Shown: one piece after another, positions 54,187 to 62,400 of the stretch
Position numbering within the stretch: position 1 is the first letter of the stretch
Layout: each line of letters opens with the position of its first letter
Assembly: GCF_003387155.1 (NCBI RefSeq)
Contig: NZ_QUMT01000001.1
Location: 310,001 to 374,000 of the forward strand
From: Roseateles depolymerans
Lineage (GTDB): Bacteria > Pseudomonadota > Gammaproteobacteria > Burkholderiales > Burkholderiaceae_C
Direction of reading: 5' to 3'
Length of the DNA stretch: 64,000 nucleotides
Notes under the pieces: model-generated
What the model saw: the letters and a program-made list of their open reading frames with translations, nothing else
The model's database searches: none
What the model was told of the DNA's origin: nothing
Made by a program: the position numbers and the translations under genes

Positions 54187-55149
54187 TCAGTGGATGCGGC
54201 GTGGGCCGCGGGTCGGCGGTTCGTCGATGACGGGCTCTTCCGGGGTCGTGGCCTCGCCGTCCGGCCCGCCTTCCTCGCCCGGGGGCAGGGCCCAGAAGAA
54301 GCGGTCCGGCACGACATTGCCCATGCCCGGGCGGAAACCCGCTTCCAGGGCCTGGTCGAGGAAGGCCAGCGCCTCGCCGACCGCATCATGCGGCTCGGAC
54401 CCGACCGACAGCAGCGCCGCCAGGGCCGCGGACAGGGTGTCCCCGGCGCCGACGAAGCTGGCCTCGAAGCGTTCGAACTTTTCGCCGGTGATGGCGCCTT
54501 GCGGCCCGGCCAGCACATTGTCCAGATACTGGTTGGGCAGGCTGATGCCGGTCACCAGCACATGGGCGGCGCCATGCTGATGGGCGGCGACGGCCAGTTC
54601 CCGCGGTGAGGCCGGCCGGTCGGCGTCCCAGTCGGGCAGCAGGCAGTCGCTCAGGGTCTTGTGGTTGCCCACCAGCACCAGGGTCTGGGGCAGCACCAGT
54701 TCCCGGAAGGCATCCAGGTAGCTCTGCTGCTGCTCCTCGTCCAGCCAGGAGATGCTGGGCAGGTAGGCCACCAGCGGCACGTCCGGATAGTCGGACAGCA
54801 CCTCGGCCACCGAGGAAATGCCTTCGGCGCTGCCCAGGAAGCCGACCTTCCAGGCGGCCACCGGCACGTCCTCCAGGATGGAGCGGGCCTGCTCGACGAT
54901 GCAGTCGCCGTCCAGCGTCTGGTGGTCAAACACCTCGGCCGTGTCGCGCATGACGATGGCGGTGACCACCGGCAGGGCATGGGCGCCCATGGCGGCGATG
55001 GTGGCCACGTCACCGGCGCTGCCGCCGGCGCCGCTGGGGTCGCTGGCGTTGAAGCTCATGACGCAGGCCGGGGGCGGCGACTCCTGGTCCTCGCCGGGCT
55101 GGGTGCCGGTCGGATCGGGGTCTGGGGAGGTGAGGTCTTGACGGCTCAT
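54187..55149 (-). CDS. thiD: Hydroxymethylpyrimidine/phosphomethylpyrimidine kinase
   Basis: 320 residues. [45 protein letters not shown]-like [13 protein letters not shown] and [16 protein letters not shown] (anionic hole GAGD) mark the ThiD ribokinase fold. It phosphorylates HMP and HMP-P for thiamine. The N-terminal 25 and C-terminal 40 residues are low-complexity additions. It is divergent from the rubredoxin gene. Confidence 0.92.
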   Translation of the reverse strand: MSRQDLTSPDPDPTGTQPGEDQESPPPACVMSFNASDPSGAGGSAGDVATIAAMGAHALPVVTAIVMRDTAEVFDHQTLDGDCIVEQARSILEDVPVAAWKVGFLGSAEGISSVAEVLSDYPDVPLVAYLPSISWLDEEQQQSYLDAFRELVLPQTLVLVGNHKTLSDCLLPDWDADRPASPRELAVAAHQHGAAHVLVTGISLPNQYLDNVLAGPQGAITGEKFERFEASFVGAGDTLSAALAALLSVGSEPHDAVGEALAFLDQALEAGFRPGMGNVVPDRFFWALPPGEEGGPDGEATTPEEPVIDEPPTRGPRRIH

Positions 55150-55258
55150 GGATGGGCGGCGGGAAGCCGTGAACGGATGCGCGAAATGTGACGAAGGACC
55201 GGTTTTAACTGTTGTTTCATCGGTACTTCTGCCCTCCGGGATACCCAGGGGGCGTGGC

Positions 55259-55264
55259 TACAAT
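55259..55264 (+). promoter_or_regulatory. Candidate -10 for rubredoxin
   Basis: TACAAT stands 19 bases before the rubredoxin ATG; no good -35 accompanies it. Confidence 0.4.
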
Positions 55265-55282
55265 CTTTCGATCATTGTAGTG

Positions 55283-55474
55283 ATGCAAAGTCAACCCATC
55301 GTGAGCGAAGCAAGGACCTGGATGTGCCTGATCTGTGGCTGGATTTATGACGAAGCCACCGGAGACCCTGAGCACGGTATCGCTCCCAACACGCGTTGGG
55401 AAGATGTGAACATGAATTGGACCTGCCCGGAGTGCGGAGCCCGCAAGGAAGACTTCGAGATGGTCCAGATCTGA
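55283..55474 (+). CDS. Rubredoxin
   Basis: 63 residues. CLICGWIYDEATGDPEHGI and WTCPECGARKEDFEMV give the four Cys that bind one iron, with the standard rubredoxin core. A short extra N-terminus (MQSQPIVSEARTW) precedes it; a GTG at 55301 would remove six residues. A one-electron carrier, partner unknown. In this order (hemL-thiD-rubredoxin-pilG) it is a conserved neighbour of the pil chemosensory operon. Confidence 0.95.
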   Translation: MQSQPIVSEARTWMCLICGWIYDEATGDPEHGIAPNTRWEDVNMNWTCPECGARKEDFEMVQI

Positions 55475-55621
55475 GGTCGGGGCGGCACGGACCGCCCGAC
55501 CTCGGCGCACGAACTGGCCGCTGGCGCGAAACGGATCACGGAAGCACCCGGCTTCATCCGTCGCGCAGCCCCGAATCGCAACAACACTGACGACCCTGGT
55601 CTGACACTTACGGAGAACAGC

Positions 55622-56002
55622 TTGGAATCCAAGGCCACAAAGGTGCTGGTCATCGACGACAGCAACACCATTCGCCGCAGCGCAGAAATCTTTCTGAAGC
55701 AGGGCGGGCATCAGGTGGTGCTGGCTGAAGATGGCTTCGACGCCCTCGCCAAGCTGAGCGATTACCAGCCGGACCTCGTGTTCTGCGACATCCTCATGCC
55801 GCGACTGGATGGTTACCAGACTTGCGCCATCATCAAGCGCAACCCGCAGTTTTCACAAGTGCCGGTCATCATGCTGTCGTCCAAGGATGGTCTGTTCGAC
55901 AAGGCCCGCGGCCGGATGGTGGGCTCGCAGGACTATCTGACCAAACCGTTTACGAAAGACCAGTTGCTGCAAGCAGTCCAGCAACACCGGCGAGAGCCCT
56001 GA
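55622..56002 (+). CDS. pilG: Twitching motility response regulator PilG
   Basis: 126 residues, a lone receiver domain: VLVIDDSNTIRRSAEIFL, phospho-acceptor Asp56 in VFCDILMPRLDGYQT, LSSKDGLFDKARGRMVG and DYLTKPFTKDQLL. The start is TTG at 55622, with GGAG about 7 bases upstream; no ATG fits the conserved start. PilG takes phosphate from ChpA/PilL and promotes pilus extension. First gene of pilGHIJ-chpA. Confidence 0.95.
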   Translation: MESKATKVLVIDDSNTIRRSAEIFLKQGGHQVVLAEDGFDALAKLSDYQPDLVFCDILMPRLDGYQTCAIIKRNPQFSQVPVIMLSSKDGLFDKARGRMVGSQDYLTKPFTKDQLLQAVQQHRREP

Positions 56003-56127
56003 ACGTCAACAACCTCACACCGCCGCGTTTTCGCGGCGTTTGATCTTCCGAGTTTCCTGTCAATCTCATCATCCCTGACAAAAAGGCCATCGCGGCCGAT
56101 GTCTGGCCGCGCTACCTGGGAGCATCC

Positions 56128-56493
56128 ATGTCCATCCAAAAAATCCTGGTCGTCGACGATTCGAAGACCGAGCTGCATCACCTGAGCGACCTTCTGACCA
56201 AGCGCGGTTACACCGTGCGCACCGCCGAAAACGGTGAAGAAGCGATGAAGCGCCTCGAGGAAGAAAAGCCCGACCTGATCCTGATGGACGTGGTCATGCC
56301 TGGCCAGAACGGCTTCCAGCTGACCCGCGCCATCACCCGCGACGAGCGTTATGCCGACGTCCCGGTGGTCATCTGCACCAGCAAGAACCAGGAAACCGAC
56401 AAGGTCTGGGGCATGCGCCAGGGCGCGCGCGACTACGTCGTCAAGCCGGTCAAGGCCGACGAGCTGATCGCCAAGATCAAGGCGCTGGGCTGA
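56128..56493 (+). CDS. pilH: Twitching motility response regulator PilH
   Basis: 121 residues, lone receiver: ILVVDDSKTELHHLSDLL, Asp54 in ILMDVVMPGQNGFQL, CTSKNQETDKVWGMRQGARDY and VKPVKADEL. PilH serves as the retraction-side or phosphate-sink regulator opposite PilG. GGGAGC precedes the ATG. pilI starts 4 bases after its stop. Confidence 0.95.
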   Translation: MSIQKILVVDDSKTELHHLSDLLTKRGYTVRTAENGEEAMKRLEEEKPDLILMDVVMPGQNGFQLTRAITRDERYADVPVVICTSKNQETDKVWGMRQGARDYVVKPVKADELIAKIKALG

Positions 56494-56497
56494 GACC

Positions 56498-57016
56498 ATG
56501 GCCAACAAGCAAGCCCTGCGAGACCTCCAGCAACGCCTGGCGCAACGGATGCAGGCGGCTCGAGAGACGCCGCAAGCCGCCAACTGGCTGGCCGTGGAGT
56601 GTGCCGGCCTGGGCTTGCTGCTTCCCCTGAAGCAGTCCGGCGAAATCTTCACGCCTGTGCCGCTGCAGCAGGTGCCCTACACCCAGCCGTGGATGCTGGG
56701 CGTGGCCAACCTGCGCGGCGGCCTGCACACGGTGGTGGACCTGTCGGCCTTCCTGGGCCTGCGGGGCGCCACTTCCCTGACGCCTTCCCATCGGTTGGTG
56801 TCGATCAACCCGGAGCTGGGTATCAACTGCGCGCTGCTGGTGGACCAGCTCCTCGGCCTGCGCGGCGACGAACAGCTTCAGGCCGAGCCGGACACGGCCG
56901 GCCATCCCGACTTCGCCCCGATGCGCATGCGCGACGGGCAGGGCCGGCGCTGGCAGGTGCTGGATCTGGATGCACTGATCCTGCATCCCCAATTCCTGCG
57001 CATTGTTTTGAACTGA
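56498..57016 (+). CDS. pilI: CheW-like adaptor PilI
   Basis: 172 residues, a CheW domain: GLLLPLKQSGEIFTPVPLQQVPYTQPWMLGVANLRGG, VVDLSAFLGLRG and CALLVDQLLGLRG. It bridges receptor PilJ and kinase ChpA. It is spaced 4 bases from pilH and 58 from pilJ. Confidence 0.93.
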   Translation: MANKQALRDLQQRLAQRMQAARETPQAANWLAVECAGLGLLLPLKQSGEIFTPVPLQQVPYTQPWMLGVANLRGGLHTVVDLSAFLGLRGATSLTPSHRLVSINPELGINCALLVDQLLGLRGDEQLQAEPDTAGHPDFAPMRMRDGQGRRWQVLDLDALILHPQFLRIVLN

Positions 57017-57074
57017 TGCCTGAACGCGGCCGGACACGGCCAGCTTCGACGAAACGAGACCAAACGAGGGTGTG

Positions 57075-59345
57075 ATGAGCTTCCTGGACAAAATCAAGAA
57101 CAAGGGCAAAAACGAGGGCAAGGCGGACGTCGACATCGACGACACCGGCCCCTCGACCGAGAACACGGCCGCGGCCGATGAATCGCAGGACTTCCAGCCC
57201 TCGATCATCACCACTGCCCAGCCCACGGCCGAATTCCAGGAAACCGGTGCCGGCTTCCAGCCGACCGCATCGGCGGTGGAAACGCCCAGCTCCATGCCCA
57301 AGAAGCTGCCGCCCCAGCCTCCGCGCCGCACCGGCCTGCTGACGGCCCTGGTGGCCGCCGGTCTGGTGGGCACCGTGCTGACGGTGACGCTGAGCCTGGT
57401 GGGTTCGAACCGCGCCGCCGACCAGGTGGCTGGCGCCGGTCAGGCGATGACGGAATCGCAGCGTCTGGCCAAGGCGGTCTCCACCGCCCTGCTGGGCAAC
57501 AAGAACGCCTTCCCTGAAATGAAGGAAAGCTCGCAGGTGCTGACCAGCGTGATCGCCGGCCTGCGGGACGGATCGGACACGCTGGCCGAAGCCCCGGGCT
57601 CGGTCAAGCCGCTGCTCGACAAGATCGCCCCCATGATCGAGCGCGCCGACAAGAACACCAAGGTGATGCTGGCCCAGGAAAAGGTGCTGACGCAGGTGGG
57701 CGCCGCTCTGCGCGCCATTAACCGCCAGTCGTCCGACCTGCTGGAAAGCGCGGAAGCCGTGGCTTCGCTGTCCATCCAGGGCAATGCCTCCACCGGCGAA
57801 GTGGCCGCGGTCGGCCAGCTGGTGATGCTGACCCAGCGTATTGGCAAGTCCGCCAACGAATTCCTGACCCAGGACGGCGTGAGCCCCGAGGCCGTGTTCC
57901 TGCTGGGCAAGGACTTGAACGCCTTCCGTGAAATCGCCCAGGCGCTGCTGGACGGCAACCCGGAACTGCGCCTGAACGGTGCCAAGGATCCGCAGGTGCG
58001 TGAGCGCCTGAAGGTGCTGCTGGGCCAGTACGACCAGACCCGCACCCAGGCCACCGCCATTCTGTCCAACCTGCAGGGCCTGGTGGCTTCGCGGGAAGCG
58101 CAGACCGCCATCCTGAACGACAGCGAAGTGCTGCGTAAGGACCTGGGCCAGCTCTCGACCGACCTGGCCGCTGCCGGTGGTCTGAGCCTGGTGCTGGTGG
58201 TGGGCATGGTGCTGTCGCTGCTGGCCCTGGTGGGCGGTGCGGTCGGATTCCTGCAGCTGTATGTGCGTGACCAGGCCCGTCGTGCCCAGCTCGCGGACGA
58301 ACAGCGTCGCGAAGCCGAGGCGCAGGAGCAGGAAGCCAAGCGCGTCAACGACGCCAACCAGGCCGCCATTCTGCGTCTGATGAACGAACTGCAGACGGTG
58401 GCTGAAGGTGACCTGACCCACCAGGCGACGGTGACGGAAGACATCACCGGCGCGATTGCCGACTCGGTGAACTACACGGTGGAAGAGCTGCGCAGCCTGG
58501 TGCATCAGGTGCAGACCACGGCGGTGCGGGTGACCGACACCACCGCCCAGGTGGACCAGACCTCGACCGAGCTGCTGGCCGCCTCGACCGAACAGCTGCA
58601 CGAAATTCGCGCCACCGGTGAAGCGGTGCTGCAGATGGCCCACCGAATCAACGACGTGTCCACGCAGGCGCAGACGACGGCCGAAGTGGCCCGCCAGTCG
58701 CGTTTGGCCGCTGAACAGGGTTTGCAGGCCATGCAGAACAACATCGGCGGTATGAACCAGATCCGGGACCAGATCCAGGAAACGTCGAAGCGAATCAAGC
58801 GCCTGGGCGAGTCGTCGCAGGAAATTGGCGAGATCACCGAGCTGATTTCGGACATTACCGAACAGACCAACGTGCTGGCCCTGAACGCCGCCATCCAGGC
58901 CGCGTCCGCCGGTGAAGCCGGTCGCGGCTTCTCGGTGGTGGCGGAAGAAGTGCAGCGACTGGCGGAACGCTCCGCCGACGCAACGCGCCGGATTGCCGCG
59001 CTGGTCAAGACCATTCAGACCGACACGCACGACGCCGTGGCCGCTATGGAACGGTCCACGCTGGGGGTGGTGGAAGGTACCAAGCTGTCTGACGCGGCCG
59101 GTCGCGCCCTGGAAGACATCGACGCGGTGTCGCGTCGCCTGGACGAACTGATCGGTCAGATCACGACCGTTGCCCAGAACGAAGCCCGTGCGGCCAACGA
59201 GGTGGGTGCGAACATCCAGCACATCTTCGCGGTGACCGAACAGACCTCCGAAGGTACGCGTTCCACGGCCCAGATGGTGCATGAGCTGTCCCGGTCGGCG
59301 GAAGCGCTGAAGCAGTCGGTGGCGCGATTCAAGGTGACCAACTGA
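57075..59345 (+). CDS. pilJ: Methyl-accepting chemotaxis-like receptor PilJ
   Basis: 756 residues. Cytoplasmic N-terminus of about 85 residues, TM1 (GLLTALVAAGLVGTVLTVTL), a helical periplasmic domain with repeated short helices (about 115-360), TM2 (LSLVLVVGMVLSLLALVGG), a HAMP-like region and the signalling tip with ISDITEQTNVLALNAAIQAA and GRGFSVVAEEVQRLAERS. It reports pilus or surface signals. GAGGG before ATG 57075; a GTG 3 bases earlier is less likely. Confidence 0.95.
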   Translation: MSFLDKIKNKGKNEGKADVDIDDTGPSTENTAAADESQDFQPSIITTAQPTAEFQETGAGFQPTASAVETPSSMPKKLPPQPPRRTGLLTALVAAGLVGTVLTVTLSLVGSNRAADQVAGAGQAMTESQRLAKAVSTALLGNKNAFPEMKESSQVLTSVIAGLRDGSDTLAEAPGSVKPLLDKIAPMIERADKNTKVMLAQEKVLTQVGAALRAINRQSSDLLESAEAVASLSIQGNASTGEVAAVGQLVMLTQRIGKSANEFLTQDGVSPEAVFLLGKDLNAFREIAQALLDGNPELRLNGAKDPQVRERLKVLLGQYDQTRTQATAILSNLQGLVASREAQTAILNDSEVLRKDLGQLSTDLAAAGGLSLVLVVGMVLSLLALVGGAVGFLQLYVRDQARRAQLADEQRREAEAQEQEAKRVNDANQAAILRLMNELQTVAEGDLTHQATVTEDITGAIADSVNYTVEELRSLVHQVQTTAVRVTDTTAQVDQTSTELLAASTEQLHEIRATGEAVLQMAHRINDVSTQAQTTAEVARQSRLAAEQGLQAMQNNIGGMNQIRDQIQETSKRIKRLGESSQEIGEITELISDITEQTNVLALNAAIQAASAGEAGRGFSVVAEEVQRLAERSADATRRIAALVKTIQTDTHDAVAAMERSTLGVVEGTKLSDAAGRALEDIDAVSRRLDELIGQITTVAQNEARAANEVGANIQHIFAVTEQTSEGTRSTAQMVHELSRSAEALKQSVARFKVTN

Positions 59346-59439
59346 TCCCCGACTGCCCTCATCGGCAACCAGGGATCACGGCCACGTGAGCGCACGCCAC
59401 CACAGCGCCCACATTACAAAGCGACAATAAAGAGCGAGC

Positions 59440-62400
59440 ATGGACCTTTCGCGCGAATCCGAGTTCCCGGCAGACCTGAGCCCTTTGGCCTGGGTCCAGG
59501 AGGAACTGCGTCGCACGCTGGAATCGGTGCACAAGGCCCTGCGCCGAGTGCTCCGCGATACCGACGCGCGCGTTTCCACCCTGGGCGGCGAAGGCCAGCC
59601 CAGCCCGGCGCTGCAGGGAGCGGCCCAACAGATGCACCAGGCCGCCGGCGTGCTGTCGGTGGTGAGCCTTCCGGCTGCCGCGCAGTTGCTGCGCGCCGCC
59701 GAGGCCACGCTGTTCCGACTGGCCGAAAACCCGGCCCTGGTGTCGGTGGCGGAGGTGGAAGCGGTCGAGCGGGCCGACTTCGCCGTGCTGGCCTTCATTG
59801 CCAAGACCCTGGCCGGCGGCCAGCCCAGTTCGCTGGCGCTGTTCCCGGCCTACCAGACCTTGCAGGAACTCAACGGGGCAGGCCGCATTCACCCGGCCGA
59901 CCTGTGGACCCAGGAGTTCCGCTGGCGTGACCTGGCGGCCGACACGTCGGTGCGCGCCCTCACGCCTGAACAGATGCGCGCGCCTTTCGAGGCCCTGCTG
60001 CTCAAGCAGATGCGCGCGCCTGCGCCCGGACAGGGCCAGTTGCTGAGCGACTTGTGCGCCGGCCTGGCACTGACCCAGACCCAGCCCCACGGCCGCACGC
60101 TGTGGCTGCTGGCGGCTGCCCAGTTCGAAGCCCAGTCCCGCGGCCTGCTGCCGGTGGACACGCTGGTCAAACGTCTGGGTTCGCGCCTGCTGGCGCAACT
60201 GCGCGCCGGCCGCGATGCGGCGCCGTCCGAGCGTCTGGCCAAGGACCTGCTGTTCTTTGCCGCCGCCGCCAAGCATCCGGCCCCCGGCACCGCGCCGCGT
60301 CTGGAAGCCGTGCAGGTGGCTTACGGCCTGATCGAGGCCCCGTCCGTCGACTACCGCGACGACACGCTGGGCAAGATCGACCCGACCTGGGTGCAGGCGG
60401 CCAAGCGCCGCGTCGCCACCGCCAAGGAATCCTGGGGATCCGCCGCTGAAGGCGAGACCCACCGTCTGGGCGGCCTGGACGAACAATTCGCCGGCGTGGC
60501 CGAGTCGCTGCAAAAGCTCTTCCCCAGCGGGGACGTGCTGGGCGACACGCTGCGCCGTGCCGTCGTGGCCACGCTGCGTTCGGGCCGTGCGCCCGAGCCG
60601 ACCCTGGCCATGGAAATCGCCACGGCGATGCTCTACCTGGAAGCGGCCCTGGAAGACGAGGCCTTCGACCAGCCGGAGCAGGCCGAACGGGTCGTCAACC
60701 TGTCCCGTCGCATCGAGGCGGTGGCCAAGGGCCAGGCGCCCGAGCCGCTGGAAGCCTGGATGGAAGAGCTGTACCGCCGCGTGGCGGACCGCCAGACCCT
60801 GGGCTCGGTGGTGCATGAACTGCGCGCCAGCCTCTCGGAGGTCGAGCGCCAGTGCGACGAGTATTTCCGCGACCCCACCAAGCGTGATCTCCTGATCCCG
60901 GTGCCGAGCCAACTGCAGACCATGCGCGGCGTGTTCAGCGTGCTGGGCCTGTCGCAGGCGGCCCAGGCCACGCTGCGCATGCGCGACCAGGTGGATGAGC
61001 TGGCCCAGACCGAAGTGGATCCGGCCCTGCCGGGTCCGCGCGCCCAATTCGACCGTCTGGCCAACAACCTCGGTGCGCTCGGCTTCCTGATCGACATGCT
61101 CAGCGTCCAGCCGCACCTGGCCAAGCGCATGTTCCGCTTCGACGATGCCAGCGGCCTGCTGCAATCGCTGGTGGGTCGCGAGAGCGAACATCACCCGGTC
61201 GCCGAAGCCGCCAACGAAGCGCCCGAACAGGCGCCGGCCCCGCAACTGCTGGACCAGCTGCAGGCCACGGCCGCCGCGGTCGCCCAGGGCGATCGTCCGG
61301 CCGAAGACCTGGCCCGCGACCTGGAACGCATCTCGCAGGAAGCCCGCGCTGCGGACGACCTGAACCTGGCCCAGGCTGCCCAGCAAGCCCAGCAGCAACT
61401 GCTGAGCGAAGGGCAGGAAAACACCGCTGCCGAGTCGCTGCAGCAGTTCATCGAGGCCTCGGCCCCGGTGGCGCCGCCGGCCGTGCCCGAGTCCGCGCCG
61501 ATTCCGCAGGAAGAAGCGGAAGTCGACCAGGAGATGCTGGAAATCTTCCTGGAAGAAGCCGGCGAAGTGGTCACCACCGCCCGCGACGCGCTGGCCGTGC
61601 TGGCCCGCGACAGCAGCAACCGCGAAGAGCTGACCACCGTCCGCCGCGCTTTCCACACGCTCAAGGGCAGCTCCCGCATGGTGGGGCTCAATGAGTTCGG
61701 TGAAGCCGGCTGGGCCTTTGAACAGCTCTACAACCATCGCCTCTCCGAGCATCCGCAGGCCGATGCCGACCTGCTGCGTCTGAGCCATGAAGCGCTGGAC
61801 GCCTTCCAGGCCTGGGCGACCGCCATTGGCGAGAAGCGTCCGCACGGCTACAGCAGCGTGCCGTTCCGTGCCGCGGCCGATGCCCTGCGTCTGGAGAACC
61901 GCTACGCACCGCTGCAGATCTCTGCGGCGCCCGTGGCTGCTGCGGCGCCTGTCGCTGCTGCGGCTGCCGCTGCTGCTGCTGCTGCCCCGGTGATCGTTCC
62001 CGCCGACGTGCCCGAACTGGTGGAAGTGCCGGAGATCATCGAGGTCGCCGAGGTGCCCGAGGTGGTGGAAGTGGCCGAGCGGCCCACCGCCGTCGAGACC
62101 CTGGACGACCGTCCGCTGGCACCGCTGGAAGCCGCCACGCCCGTGGTGGCCGACGGTCTGCCTTCGCTCGAGCTGCCGGCCCTGGACGTCCCGCCGCTGA
62201 CTGCCGACGCCGCAGCGTCTGCAGCCTCTGTAACGGCCGCCGTGGACGAGCCGACGCTGGACCTGTCGCTGGATTTCCCGTCCGAGGCAACGGCCCCGGC
62301 TCGCGACGTGCCCGAACTCGACGTCGCGCTGGACCTGCCCGCTCTCTCCGCCGAAGCATCGCTGGATGTGGCGCCCGCAGTGCCCGAGCTGGTGGACGTG